Shown: positions 1 through 8,729, numbered from the stretch's first letter. The stretch is 45,190 nt of DNA from an uncultured Anaerotruncus sp. (GCA_910586875.1 CAJUJI010000005.1:1-45190), one strand, 5' to 3'. Numbers and translations: made by a program. Notes: a model not told the origin generated them from the letters alone.

Positions 1-54
1 GTGCCGAAAATACTTGGCGGGAAGCTGCCTGGGAAGATAGGTCTATGCCAGCAC
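1..54 (+). rRNA. rrf: 5S ribosomal RNA, 3' end (partial)
   Basis: The first 54 bases match the conserved 3' half of bacterial 5S rRNA, including the TACTTGGCGGGAAGC helix region and the AGGTCTATGCCAGCAC end. The 5' part lies outside the window. An intrinsic terminator follows directly, as expected at the end of an rRNA operon. The exact 3' end is estimated by comparison from memory. Confidence 0.85.
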
Positions 55-62
55 AAAATCAG

Positions 63-98
63 AAAGGACAACATAATTTGTTGTCCTTTTTGTTTATT
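63..98 (+). terminator. Intrinsic terminator of the upstream rRNA operon
   Basis: A perfect 11-bp inverted repeat (63-73 and 79-89, arm AAAGGACAACA) with a 5-nt loop is followed by a T-rich tract. It sits 8 bases after the 5S end and so closes the rrn transcript. Confidence 0.9.
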
Positions 99-102
99 TT
101 GC

Positions 103-131
103 TTGCTTTTTAGTCGGTTTCATGTTATACT
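103..131 (+). promoter_or_regulatory. Likely sigma-70-type promoter for the DUF4234 gene
   Basis: TTGCTT at 103-108 and TATACT at 126-131 are separated by 17 bases. The expected start site near 138 leaves a leader of under 30 bases to the ATG at 165. This is pattern matching only. Confidence 0.5.
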
Positions 132-164
132 GTTATAAAATGTAAATGTGGAGGAGGGTATTTC

Positions 165-524
165 ATGTACATTCAAAAGAAAAGTATTCCAATGATTATT
201 ATTCTGAGTCTTGTTACATGTGGGATCTATTATTTATTTTGGCTTTATCAAACCACGACAGAGGTCAATAATACAGTGGGCGATACCAGTGAAAGTGCAG
301 GGATGGAACTTGTACTGATTTTGGTAACCTGTGGAATTTATTCGCTTTATTGGTATTATAAATATTGCAAAAAGCTGGTACGGCTTTGCGAGCAGGTTGG
401 TGCGCCACAGACAGATAACAGCTTAGTTTGCTTGATTCTTGCGGTTTTTGGATTTTCTATTGTTTCCGGCGCAATTATGCAGTCGCAGATCAATATGTTG
501 GCGGATGGGATGGTTCGTCCGTAA
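165..524 (+). CDS. DUF4234-type small membrane protein
   Basis: A 119-residue protein with three hydrophobic segments (about residues 9-28, 45-64 and 86-106). Two contain the repeated pattern LVTCGIYxLxWxY (at about 16-28 and 53-65), typical of DUF4234 integral membrane proteins; the internal duplication suggests tandem re-entrant or transmembrane hairpins. The ATG has a GGAGGAGG ribosome site 7 bases upstream. It is monocistronic: its own promoter and a perfect terminator (537-572) flank it. The function of the family is unknown, and nothing nearby suggests one. Confidence 0.75.
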   Translation: MYIQKKSIPMIIILSLVTCGIYYLFWLYQTTTEVNNTVGDTSESAGMELVLILVTCGIYSLYWYYKYCKKLVRLCEQVGAPQTDNSLVCLILAVFGFSIVSGAIMQSQINMLADGMVRP

Positions 525-536
525 TGTTATTTTGCG

Positions 537-572
537 CAGAGGCTTTTTACAAGAGAAAAAGCCTCTGTTTTA
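537..572 (+). terminator. Intrinsic terminator after DUF4234 gene
   Basis: Perfect 12-bp arms at 537-548 (CAGAGGCTTTTT) and 556-567 with a 7-nt loop, then TTTTAT. It works structurally on the plus strand for the gene ending at 524. Confidence 0.88.
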
Positions 573-633
573 TCGTTTGGCAGTATTCACAACCTTGCCG
601 GAAATTTTTCGGTGAGGTTATTTATTTTTCTGC

Positions 634-662
634 TTGTATCATAGTGAAAGAAATGATACAAT
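634..662 (+). promoter_or_regulatory. nrdJ promoter embedded in a perfect inverted repeat
   Basis: TTGTAT (634-639) and TACAAT (657-662) with 17-bp spacing form a good sigma-70-type promoter. The -35 and -10 hexamers lie inside a perfect 9-bp dyad, TTGTATCAT (634-642) and ATGATACAA (653-661), 10 bases apart. A dimeric repressor bound there would block RNA polymerase. The site does not look like an NrdR box (ACACWATATATNGTGT). The leader to the ATG is only about 50 bases, too short for a cobalamin riboswitch. Confidence 0.65.
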
Positions 663-718
663 ATATAGGCGTTTTAAAGAGCTAAGAATACAAGATATTC
701 GGTTTAGGAGTGCTTATT

Positions 719-2959
719 ATGGAGATTGGAAAAAATGCAATAACCGTTTTGGAAAAGCGCTATCTGCGTAAGGATGAACATGGTGAAAATATTGAAACGG
801 TGGAGGGAATGTTCCATCGGGTGGCGGACGCGATTGCCAAAGCAGATTTGAATTTCGATAAAAAGGCGAATATCAAAGCGACTGCGCAGAAATTTTATGA
901 GATGATGACCAATTTAGAGTTTCTGCCAAATTCGCCGACCCTGATGAATGCAGGAAAAGAATTGGGCCAGTTATCGGCATGTTTTGTGCTGCCGGTGGGC
1001 GATTCGATGGAGGAGATTTTTGAGGCGATTAAACAGGCGGCACTGATTCATAAAAGTGGTGGCGGGACCGGTTTTTCCTTCTCGCGGCTGCGTGGGGCAG
1101 GGGCAACAGTGCGCAGTACAGGCGGCGTTGCGAGTGGACCGGTCAGCTTTATGCGGGTGTTTAATATGGCGACCGAGGCGGTAAAGCAAGGCGGTACCCG
1201 CCGCGGAGCGAACATGGGTATTTTAAGAATCGATCACCCGGATATTTTGGAATTTATCGACTGCAAAAAGAACAATGCGGATATCACCAATTTTAATATT
1301 TCGGTAGGGATCACAGAGGAATTTATGCAGGCGGTGCAAAATCATCAGATCTATCAGCTCATCGATCCACGAACCCAAGAGGCGGTACAAGAGATGGATG
1401 CCCGCGAGGTTTTCCATAAAATTGTAGAGAGCGCTTGGAGAAACGGCGAACCAGGCATTATCTTTCTGGACAGGCTGAACAGAGATAATGTTGTGCCCTC
1501 TCAGGGGGAGATTGAAAGCACCAATCCTTGCGGAGAACAGCCTCTATTGCCATATGAATCCTGCAATTTAGGTTCGATCAACCTGGTAAATATGCTGGAA
1601 AAAGAAAATGGAATTTATCAGGTCAATTATAGTAAGCTAGAACAGACGGTAAAATCGGCGGTTCATTTTCTGGACAATGTGATCGAGGTAAACAAATATC
1701 CATTGGCGGCGATTGAGGCAACCACCAAACAGACCCGCAAAATCGGGCTGGGTGTGATGGGCTGGGCAGATATGCTGGCATGTATGGGGATCGCTTACAA
1801 TTCCGGTGAAGCGGTCGCGCTGGCGGGCAAGGTGATGAAATTTATCACGGATACTGGCCGAAAGGAGTCGATCGAGCTGGCGAAGCAACGCGGCACCTTT
1901 CCGCTGTTTAGCGAGAGCATCTTTGCGAATGGAATGCCGCTGCGCAATGCGACCATCACCACCATTGCACCAACGGGGACCCTGTCGATTATCGCAGGTT
2001 GCTCGTCGGGGGTGGAGCCGGTGTTTGCTTATGTGTTTATTCGCAATGTGATGGATGGTACTGAACTAATAGAGGTCAACCCTGTGCTGCGGGAGGCACT
2101 GGAAGCGCGCGGCTTGTACAGCGATGCACTTATGAAGAAGATTGCAGCGGCAGGAAGCCTTCAGCAGATACCGGAAATCCCCGAGGATATGAAGCGTGTT
2201 TTTGTGTGTGCACATGATGTCAGCCCACTGTATCATGTCAAGATGCAAGCAGCGTTCCAGAAATATACCGATAATGCGGTGTCCAAAACGGTCAATTTTG
2301 CTAACAGCGCAACGGTGGAGGATGTGCAGGAAGTTTATATGCTCGCATATGAGCTGGACTGCAAGGGTGTGACCATCTATCGGGACGGCAGCCGGATGGA
2401 ACAGGTGCTCAATATCGGCTCGGTCAAAAAAGAGGCAGAAAAAGCCACAGAACAAACCGCCGTAAATACTGGAATAAAGCCTCGCCCGCGGCCGGAGGTC
2501 ACCTATGGACTGACCGAACGTATGAAAATCGGTTGCGGCAATTTGTACGTGACGGTCAATTATGACGAGAGCGGAATTTGTGAGGTATTTACCTCGACCG
2601 GAAAGGCGGGCGGCTGTCCGTCACAATCGGAGGCGACCGCTAGACTGGTTTCGATCGCGCTGCGCAGCGGAGTGAGTGTGCAGGAGATTTTGGACCAGCT
2701 TAGAGGGATTCGTTGCCCATCCACCATCCGCCACACAGGGATGAAATGTACCTCCTGTCCAGACGCGATTGCAAAGGTGGTCAAAAAGGTTGTGGACATG
2801 CTGGAGGCGCAGAAGCTAGGCGGGATGCTGCAACCGATGGCACAGCCGGAACAGGCCCAACAGCAGGCGGAGCTGCATTGTCCAGAATGCGGTGCGGTGA
2901 TGGAGCATGAAAGCGGCTGTGTCAGCTGCCGTTCCTGCGGATACTCGAAATGTAGCTGA
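719..2959 (+). CDS. nrdJ: Adenosylcobalamin-dependent (class II) ribonucleotide reductase
   Basis: Reduces ribonucleotides to deoxyribonucleotides using a coenzyme B12-generated thiyl radical. About 746 residues, normal for the clostridial single-chain form without an ATP cone. Visible family motifs: NSPTLMNAG (about 71), the disulfide-forming Cys in SACFVLP (about 88), NPCGEQ (catalytic Cys about 271, Glu about 273) and the PTGTLSIIAGCSSGVEP substrate loop. The C-terminal part has a TSCPD domain (the letters TSCPD are present) and a Cys-rich tail, CPEC/CVSCRSC, a zinc-ribbon or redox-shuttle tail. GTG at 710 would add three residues; the ATG at 719 is preferred because TAGGAG lies 8 bases upstream. 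The QueG-like gene follows after 10 bases. Confidence 0.95.
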   Translation: MEIGKNAITVLEKRYLRKDEHGENIETVEGMFHRVADAIAKADLNFDKKANIKATAQKFYEMMTNLEFLPNSPTLMNAGKELGQLSACFVLPVGDSMEEIFEAIKQAALIHKSGGGTGFSFSRLRGAGATVRSTGGVASGPVSFMRVFNMATEAVKQGGTRRGANMGILRIDHPDILEFIDCKKNNADITNFNISVGITEEFMQAVQNHQIYQLIDPRTQEAVQEMDAREVFHKIVESAWRNGEPGIIFLDRLNRDNVVPSQGEIESTNPCGEQPLLPYESCNLGSINLVNMLEKENGIYQVNYSKLEQTVKSAVHFLDNVIEVNKYPLAAIEATTKQTRKIGLGVMGWADMLACMGIAYNSGEAVALAGKVMKFITDTGRKESIELAKQRGTFPLFSESIFANGMPLRNATITTIAPTGTLSIIAGCSSGVEPVFAYVFIRNVMDGTELIEVNPVLREALEARGLYSDALMKKIAAAGSLQQIPEIPEDMKRVFVCAHDVSPLYHVKMQAAFQKYTDNAVSKTVNFANSATVEDVQEVYMLAYELDCKGVTIYRDGSRMEQVLNIGSVKKEAEKATEQTAVNTGIKPRPRPEVTYGLTERMKIGCGNLYVTVNYDESGICEVFTSTGKAGGCPSQSEATARLVSIALRSGVSVQEILDQLRGIRCPSTIRHTGMKCTSCPDAIAKVVKKVVDMLEAQKLGGMLQPMAQPEQAQQQAELHCPECGAVMEHESGCVSCRSCGYSKCS

Positions 2960-2969
2960 GGGGCAGCTG

Positions 2970-3767
2970 ATGAAAACGCTTGCTGCGTTGATGCAGAATG
3001 CGCAGATTGATCAGTGGGGTGTTTGCGCCTTTTCAGATGTGCTCCCGCTGCTCAATGTGCGCTCTAAAAATCGTATTCCCCGGAATGCAAGGTCGGTGAT
3101 TGTAGTCCTATTCGGATATTATGTTGGAGATTATCCGAATAGGAATGTGTCGCGTTATGCGATTGTTGACGATTATCATACAGTCCTACGGCAAAAGCTA
3201 AATGATATTGTGGAAAACCTGTTGAATCTGTTTAAAACCCACTGGTTTTCCCCATTTGTAGACGCTTCTCCAATCCATGAGGTGCGTGCAGCGCAGCTTG
3301 CAGGGTTGGGAGAGATTGGAATGAATGGGCAGCTGCTGAATCCCATTTATGGGAGCTACTGCTTTATTGGAGAGATTGTAACCTCGCTGCCGCTACCGCC
3401 GAGCCGCCCGCAGACCGGCAGCTGTACACATTGCGGCGCGTGCGTGGCCGCCTGCCCAACCGGAGCGCTTTCCTCCGATGGGTTTTTGAAGGAACGCTGC
3501 CGTTCGCAGATCACCCAGAAAAAGGGCGAGCTGACCGAATGGGAGCGGGAGCAGATTCGTGCGGGCGGACTTGTCTGGGGCTGCGATTGCTGCACCGATG
3601 CGTGTCCGGTGAATCGCGGGGTAAAACCTTCATTGGTTGAGGGGTTTTACACGGATATTGCACCGGTGGTCGGGCAGGATAATGCAGGCAGGCTTTGTTT
3701 GGTAAAAGCCTATGGCTGGCGGGGAGAGACGGTTATCCTGCGCAATCTGCGGATTCTTTCAGAGTAG
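2970..3767 (+). CDS. QueG-like double 4Fe-4S protein (epoxyqueuosine reductase family, short form)
   Basis: A 265-residue protein with the QueG-type signature SRYA...DYH (about residues 54-64), a first cluster motif CTHCGACVAACP (about 155) and the second-cluster cysteines RC...CDCCTDACP (about 183 and 206-214). QueG reduces epoxyqueuosine to queuosine in tRNA using cobalamin and two [4Fe-4S] clusters. This protein keeps the core but lacks the C-terminal HEAT-like region of full-length enzymes (about 310-390 residues). ATG at 2970 with GAGGGG upstream is preferred to the longer frame that overlaps nrdJ. Co-transcription with B12-dependent nrdJ is likely. Substrate is uncertain; it could be another cobalamin/Fe-S reductase. 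Confidence 0.72.
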   Translation: MKTLAALMQNAQIDQWGVCAFSDVLPLLNVRSKNRIPRNARSVIVVLFGYYVGDYPNRNVSRYAIVDDYHTVLRQKLNDIVENLLNLFKTHWFSPFVDASPIHEVRAAQLAGLGEIGMNGQLLNPIYGSYCFIGEIVTSLPLPPSRPQTGSCTHCGACVAACPTGALSSDGFLKERCRSQITQKKGELTEWEREQIRAGGLVWGCDCCTDACPVNRGVKPSLVEGFYTDIAPVVGQDNAGRLCLVKAYGWRGETVILRNLRILSE

Positions 3768-3865
3768 AGTGCGGCATTTTAGGCGCGGACTTTTTTGCGT
3801 GGCGGCTCGCCGCCGCTGGAGAGCAGATACTGCGGTTTAAGCATCAAGGAAAAGGAGACAGCGAT

Positions 3866-4918
3866 ATGGAAATTTTAACTCCTGAGCAATATAGTGAATA
3901 TGAGCGCTTTGTGACCTCCCATCCACAGGGCAGCTTTACACAAAGCGTCAATTGGCAGAAGGTCAAGAATAACTGGGGGTTTGAGGCGGTCGTTTCACGC
4001 GATGACACCGGCGCAATTGTGGGCGGCTGCTCGGTTCTCATCCAGAAAATTCCTGGCATTGGAACATCCTTTCTTTATGCGCCACGCGGCCCGGTCTGTG
4101 ATCTGCATGATCGCGCGGTATTGGAGGATCTAAAGGCTGGAATCGATCAGCTCGCTAAAAAATATAACGCGCATTTGTTTAAGATGGACCCGGATGTACT
4201 GATGAGCGACACCGAATTTTTGGGGATCGCCAAAGGGATGGGATTTCGTCAAAGCTATGGGCCAGACGGCTTTGAAGGGATTCAGGCGCGGTTTAACTAT
4301 CGCTTATACCTCAATGGGCGCAGTGAGGAGGAGCTGTTTGCAAACCTCACCCAAAAGACACGCTATAACTGTCGGGTCGCGATGAAAAAAGGGGTGGAAA
4401 TCCGGATTGTAGGGAAAGAGTATCTGGATGAATTTATGCGGATTATGCGCACAACCGGAGAACGTGACGGCTTTAACATCCGTCCGCAGGCATACTTTGA
4501 GCGTATGCTGGATGCGCTGGGGGAGCATGTGCGGCTTTATATGGGCTTCTATCAAAATCAGCCGGTTTGCGGCGCAATCACCACCAATTATGCGGGGAAG
4601 GTCTGCTATGTATATGGCGCCTCGGACAATGTTTACCGAAATGTGATGCCGAATTATTTGATCCAGTGGCAGATGATCCAATGGGCGGTGGAAACCGGTT
4701 GTAGCGTATACGATTTTCAAGGGGTCAGCGGCAATATGGATGAGAATAGCCATATGTATGGGCTGTACCGGTTTAAACGCGGGTTTAACGGCAGCCTGGA
4801 CGAGCTTGCAGGCGAGTTTGATTATATTTATCAGCCAATAAAGGCGAAGTTGGTGGACCAAGCGCTGGCGTGGAACGGCAGATTGCGCAGCTTGAAAAAG
4901 AGGCTGGGGAGAAAATGA
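3866..4918 (+). CDS. FemAB/FemX-family peptidoglycan bridge aminoacyltransferase
   Basis: A 350-residue protein of the FemABX class, which uses aminoacyl-tRNA to add amino acids to the stem-peptide lysine of lipid II (tandem GNAT folds, cytoplasmic face of the membrane). Supporting segments are the N-terminal GSFTQSVNWQKVK, the LYAPRGPV loop, the central NLTQKTRYNCRVAMKKGV region and the C-terminal YDFQGVSGN / GLYRFKRGFNG motif. ATG at 3866 has AAAGGAG upstream; the longer frame starting at 3695 overlaps the preceding gene and is rejected. It overlaps the next gene by ATGA. The amino acid transferred cannot be predicted. Confidence 0.88.
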   Translation: MEILTPEQYSEYERFVTSHPQGSFTQSVNWQKVKNNWGFEAVVSRDDTGAIVGGCSVLIQKIPGIGTSFLYAPRGPVCDLHDRAVLEDLKAGIDQLAKKYNAHLFKMDPDVLMSDTEFLGIAKGMGFRQSYGPDGFEGIQARFNYRLYLNGRSEEELFANLTQKTRYNCRVAMKKGVEIRIVGKEYLDEFMRIMRTTGERDGFNIRPQAYFERMLDALGEHVRLYMGFYQNQPVCGAITTNYAGKVCYVYGASDNVYRNVMPNYLIQWQMIQWAVETGCSVYDFQGVSGNMDENSHMYGLYRFKRGFNGSLDELAGEFDYIYQPIKAKLVDQALAWNGRLRSLKKRLGRK

Positions 4919-6267
4919 GCGGCAGGACACCACTGCATGACGCGGTCGAGGAATATTTGCAAAAGGGCTATGCGCGATTTCATATGCCGGGGCATAAAGG
5001 GACTGGGAGCGAGGCGCTTGCCTGGGATATCACCGAGGTAGAGGGCGCGGACAGCTTATACCATGCGGCAGGGCCGATTTTGGAGCTGGAAAAGCAGATA
5101 GCGGCGTTGTATGGCGCCAAACGGACGCTGCTATCTGCGGGCGGTGCGACGCTGTGTATCCAGACGATGCTGGCACTTGTGTGTGAAACCGGCAGCAAGG
5201 TGGTGATGAGTAGAAACATCCACCAGGCGGCAATTCACACCTGTGCGCTGCTGGACCTCTCTCCGGTTTGGATCTACCCCGAGCAGACGGATGGCTGGTT
5301 TTTGGGGCGGTACAGCCCAACAGCGGTGCGGGAAGCGCTAAAAGCGCATCCGGATGCGGCGGCGGTCTATCTGACCTCGCCGGACTATTTTGGCGTGATC
5401 AGCGATTTACAGGGGATCGCTGCTGTTTGCCGGGAAAAGGATGTGCCGTTGCTGGTGGATAATGCGCATGGCGCGCACCTGAAATTTCTGCCGCAGCGCT
5501 ACGGGCAGCTGCATCCGATGGATTGCGGCGCCGCGATCTGCTGTGACAGCCTACATAAGACGATGCCCGCGATGACAGGCGCCGCGCTGCTACATCTGGG
5601 CGAGCAGCGCTTTTGCCAGGATGCAAAGCGCAGGATGGCGCTGTTTGGCTCAACAAGTCCTAGCTATCCAATTTTGCTCTCCTGTGAGCGGGCGGCAGCT
5701 TATGCGGAAAGCCAGGAGGCGCAAGCAGGGTTTGACGAAACTGCGCGCCGGTTGGATCGGCTGCGGCTGCTTGCACTGCAAAAGGGGTTTGCGCTGCCGC
5801 AGGGGGTGAGCGATCCTGCAAAGCTGGTGCTGGGATTTGCAGCACGGGGCTTCTCTGCACAGGAATTGAAAGCGAAATTGCACGCAAGCGGGATAGAACC
5901 GGAATATGTGAGCAATACAGCCTGTGTGCTGATGGCAAACGGGCTGAACACAGCGGAGGATTACCAGCGTGTGGAGCGGTTTTTGCTGGACCTGGACGCG
6001 GGCATGCGTGTTTGTGCGCCTATGCAGCGGCTTGCGAAGCTGGAACAGGCGTGCTCGGTGCGGCAGGCGGTGTTTGCGCAGCAGCAACCGGTTGCGCTGG
6101 AACAGGCGCTCGGCAGAGTCGCCGCGGACGCAAGCTGTCCATGCCCGCCGGGAGTGCCGGTCGTAATGCCGGGGGAGCGCATCAATGAACAGGCGATGGT
6201 ACTTTTAAAGGATTATGGGATCACACAATTGCAGGTGATTTCCAACAAAAAAACTGTGGAAATCTAG
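4915..6267 (+). CDS. YaaO-type Orn/Lys/Arg decarboxylase-family PLP enzyme
   Basis: A fold-type I PLP enzyme of 450 residues. HMPGHKG near the start is the family signature. D182 in VDNAHGAH is the PLP ring partner and K215 in SLHKTMPAMTG is the Schiff-base lysine. The length matches the short, non-inducible Bacillus YaaO group rather than the >700-residue enteric decarboxylases. The substrate (arginine, lysine or ornithine) is not determined; polyamine or agmatine synthesis is the usual proposal. The start overlaps the femX-like stop by ATGA with GGGGA upstream. As in B. subtilis it lies beside the darA-holB-ricT cluster, but no tmk separates them here. Confidence 0.88.
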   Translation: MSGRTPLHDAVEEYLQKGYARFHMPGHKGTGSEALAWDITEVEGADSLYHAAGPILELEKQIAALYGAKRTLLSAGGATLCIQTMLALVCETGSKVVMSRNIHQAAIHTCALLDLSPVWIYPEQTDGWFLGRYSPTAVREALKAHPDAAAVYLTSPDYFGVISDLQGIAAVCREKDVPLLVDNAHGAHLKFLPQRYGQLHPMDCGAAICCDSLHKTMPAMTGAALLHLGEQRFCQDAKRRMALFGSTSPSYPILLSCERAAAYAESQEAQAGFDETARRLDRLRLLALQKGFALPQGVSDPAKLVLGFAARGFSAQELKAKLHASGIEPEYVSNTACVLMANGLNTAEDYQRVERFLLDLDAGMRVCAPMQRLAKLEQACSVRQAVFAQQQPVALEQALGRVAADASCPCPPGVPVVMPGERINEQAMVLLKDYGITQLQVISNKKTVEI

Positions 6268-6285
6268 GAGCGTATGTGTTATAAT
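6257..6285 (+). promoter_or_regulatory. Probable promoter for the darA-holB-ricT operon
   Basis: TGGAAA (6257-6262) and TATAAT (6280-6285) are spaced 17 bases apart just after the decarboxylase stop. The -35 hexamer is also the right arm of an 8-bp inverted repeat with GATTTCCA at 6237-6244, whose left arm is inside the preceding gene. Confidence 0.5.
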
Positions 6286-6351
6286 AGCAATAGGTTAGAA
6301 TGACACAATCGTTAGAATCTCGTGTGTTCCACCATGACAGGAGGGTACCTT

Positions 6352-6675
6352 ATGAAGCTAATTTTTGCAATTGTATCCAATGATGATAGTTCCAGAGTTT
6401 CAAAAGAACTGACAAAGAATAAATTGGCTGTAACGCGGCTTGCTACGACAGGCGGTTTTTTGATGGCAGGCAACACCACCTTTTTAATCGGCACAGAGGA
6501 CGACCGCGTAGACGAGGTTATTTCTATCATCGGCACCCATTCCAAAAAAAGGACCCAGATGGTACCTTCCTCCGCATCCTACGGGGTGGGGATGTACACC
6601 TCCTTTCCGGTAGAGGTTCAGGTGGGTGGTGCAACGATTTTTGTTACCAATATTGAAAGATTTGAGAAACTTTGA
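6352..6675 (+). CDS. darA: Cyclic-di-AMP receptor protein (DarA/PstA, DUF970)
   Basis: A 107-residue PII-like signal protein that binds c-di-AMP as a trimer. Typical features are the N-terminal MKLIFAIVSNDDSSRV, TRLATTGGFLMAGNTTFLIG (about residues 24-43) and the C-terminal VEVQVGGATIFV strand. The start at 6352 follows AGGAGGG by 5 bases; longer in-frame starts lack a ribosome site. It overlaps holB (TGATG). Its position before holB and ricT is the conserved Firmicutes order. Confidence 0.93.
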   Translation: MKLIFAIVSNDDSSRVSKELTKNKLAVTRLATTGGFLMAGNTTFLIGTEDDRVDEVISIIGTHSKKRTQMVPSSASYGVGMYTSFPVEVQVGGATIFVTNIERFEKL

Positions 6676-7637
6676 TGATTGAGCTTGCTTATAACCGAAA
6701 AGCGCAGACGACGCTCGCCAACCTCAGCGCTGGCGGGCGTTTGCCGCATGCGTTGCTGATAGAAGGTCCCGCCGGCTGCGGGAAAAAGACGCTGGGCAGA
6801 CTGTTTGCACAATATGCGTTGTGCGCAGAGCAGCAGGACAAGCCTTGCGGTGCTTGTGCGCACTGCATCAAGGTTGCAAAGCAGGTGCATCCAGATGTGC
6901 GGTTTTACACGGTGCCGGAGGGGAAAAAGGAATTTCCGATCGACCTGGTGCGTGAGCTGCGTCAGGATGCGTATATTGCGCCAAATGAAGGGGCCTGCAA
7001 GGTTTATTTATTGGATAAAGCGCACGCAATGAACACTGCTGCTCAAAATGCGCTGCTCAAAATTATCGAGGAGCCGCCGGCACATGTCCGCTTTGTGCTG
7101 CTTTGCGAGAATCGTTCGATGCTGCTGCCGACCATCCTGTCACGGGTGACGGCGATTGAGCTGGAGCTTTTGTCGGTGGAGCAGTGCGCACAGGCGCTCA
7201 TACAGCTTGCACCTGACGCGTCCGAGACGGCGCGCAGGGCGGCTGCAATCGGTGCAGGCGGCAATATTGGCCGGGCGTTGGAGCTGCTGGATTCGGCCAA
7301 ACCGTCAAAGACTGCTGCCGATACCCACAAGCTGCGGGAGCTGCTGCTGTTTGGGGAGCGGTATGATGCGCTCCTGCTGCTTGCGGCCTATGACAAGGAC
7401 AGAGAGGGGCTGCTTTCGCTGCTCTCGCTGCTGCGCGAATCGTTTGCGGGGCTGGCACTGGCGCATTATAGCGGCGCGTACCAGGAGGAGGAGCGGCTGC
7501 TGAACTGGATCACCGCGAAACAGGCGCTGGTTGCCGCTGGCGCGGTGGAGCGCGCTGCGCTGCGTGCGGCACGCAATGTAGGAATTCCGTTGCTATGCGC
7601 CTGCATGGTTGAAGAGGTCAAGGGCGCATTGCGTTAA
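6675..7637 (+). CDS. holB: DNA polymerase III delta' subunit
   Basis: Clamp-loader subunit delta' (320 residues). It has a P-loop GPAGCGKKT (about residues 33-41), the clamp-loader zinc module with CGACAHC (about 60-66), the LLDKAHAMNTAAQNALLKIIEEPP segment and a sensor-1 SR motif (ILSRVTA). Many delta' subunits have lost Walker A function; here the P-loop looks intact. The ATG at 6675 overlaps the darA stop as TGATG; TTG at 6672 is possible but unlikely. Confidence 0.92.
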   Translation: MIELAYNRKAQTTLANLSAGGRLPHALLIEGPAGCGKKTLGRLFAQYALCAEQQDKPCGACAHCIKVAKQVHPDVRFYTVPEGKKEFPIDLVRELRQDAYIAPNEGACKVYLLDKAHAMNTAAQNALLKIIEEPPAHVRFVLLCENRSMLLPTILSRVTAIELELLSVEQCAQALIQLAPDASETARRAAAIGAGGNIGRALELLDSAKPSKTAADTHKLRELLLFGERYDALLLLAAYDKDREGLLSLLSLLRESFAGLALAHYSGAYQEEERLLNWITAKQALVAAGAVERAALRAARNVGIPLLCACMVEEVKGALR

Positions 7638-7660
7638 AGAAAAGAGATCAGGAGGGCTTT

Positions 7661-8488
7661 ATGGCTGAGATTATCGGTGTTAGATTTAAAAGCGTGGGAA
7701 AGGTCTATTACTTTGACCCGGGCCCGCTCCGGTTGGAAAAAGGGATGCAGGTTATTGTTGAGACAGCACGCGGCGTGGAATGTGGCGAGGTGGCGATGGG
7801 CAACCGCCATATCGACGATGAGGAGTTGGCCAAGCCGCTAAAAAAGGTGATACGCAGCGCAACCCAGGAGGACCTGCGCAAGCTGCGCGACAATGCCAGC
7901 CGCGAGAAACAGGCGTTTGCCATCTGCAACGAGAAGATTGCAAAGCACAAGCTGAACATGAAGCTGGTGGATGTGGAGTTTACCTTTGACAACAACAAAA
8001 TTCTGTTTTATTTCACCGCTGATGGGCGGGTTGATTTCCGCGAGCTGGTAAAGGATCTGGCATCGGTGTTCCGCACCCGCATTGAGCTACGGCAAATCGG
8101 TGTGCGAGATGAGGCGAAGATGCTCGGGGGGCTGGGAATTTGCGGGCGGCCGTTCTGCTGTTCGACCTTTTTGGGGGAGTTTCAGCCCGTGTCTATCAAG
8201 ATGGCAAAGGAACAGGGCTTGTCGCTGAATCCAACGAAAATTTCCGGCACCTGTGGGCGGCTGATGTGCTGTCTAAAATACGAGCAGGAAGCGTATGAGG
8301 ATCTGCTGCGTACGACGCCTAGGGTCGGAGCGCTGGTGCACACCAAAGAGGGGCGCGGTACGGTGGTAGAGGTCAATTTGCTGACCGGTATGCTCAAGAT
8401 CGCGCCAGAGAAGGATCAGGCCGCTGCAAAATATTATAATAAAAGCGAGGTGCGCTTGCTGCGGGAGGCGCAACGGGAGGAGGAATAG
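7661..8488 (+). CDS. ricT: RicT/YaaT, PSP1-domain protein
   Basis: A 275-residue PSP1 C-terminal-domain protein. In Bacillus the Y-complex (RicT, RicF, RicA) promotes RNase Y-dependent mRNA processing and affects sporulation. Characteristic features: YYFDPGPL near the N-terminus, a central VDFRELVKDLA and the Cys-rich CGRPFCC ... CGRLMCC motifs (about residues 161-206), proposed [4Fe-4S] ligands in the family. The ribosome site is AGGAGG, 8 bases upstream. Linked to holB by a 23-bp gap. Confidence 0.92.
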   Translation: MAEIIGVRFKSVGKVYYFDPGPLRLEKGMQVIVETARGVECGEVAMGNRHIDDEELAKPLKKVIRSATQEDLRKLRDNASREKQAFAICNEKIAKHKLNMKLVDVEFTFDNNKILFYFTADGRVDFRELVKDLASVFRTRIELRQIGVRDEAKMLGGLGICGRPFCCSTFLGEFQPVSIKMAKEQGLSLNPTKISGTCGRLMCCLKYEQEAYEDLLRTTPRVGALVHTKEGRGTVVEVNLLTGMLKIAPEKDQAAAKYYNKSEVRLLREAQREEE

Positions 8489-8628
8489 TTGGCGCGGATA
8501 AACGCTTTTTGCCGCTGGTGGCTTTATGCTGCGAGAAAATCACAGGCGGCAGGGGCGCTGCCTGTGACCGGTAAGGAGCAGGGGCGCAAATAGCTGAAAA
8601 TTTCTATAAAAAATATAACTGCCAACTC

Positions 8629-8656
8629 TTGATTTTTTTATAGACTATGATAAAAT
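8629..8656 (+). promoter_or_regulatory. Possible promoter for the ferredoxin gene
   Basis: TTGATT (8629-8634) and TAAAAT (8651-8656) with 16-bp spacing lie in an A+T-rich block after ricT. The leader to the start at 8730 would be about 65 bases. Spacing is slightly short, so confidence is moderate. Confidence 0.45.
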
Positions 8657-8729
8657 GAGTGTAGTATCTGCCTTTGAGCTTCTTAGGCGGGGAGGAATAG
8701 ATACAACAATTTTTTTGGAGGTGTTCCCT

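Noticed and set aside
634..662. NrdR box at nrdJ
   Set aside because: The dyad sequence TTGTATCAT/ATGATACAA does not fit the 16-bp NrdR consensus.
634..718. Cobalamin riboswitch before the B12-dependent nrdJ
   Set aside because: The leader from the predicted start to the ATG is about 50 bases, too short, and no B12-box-like sequence was seen.
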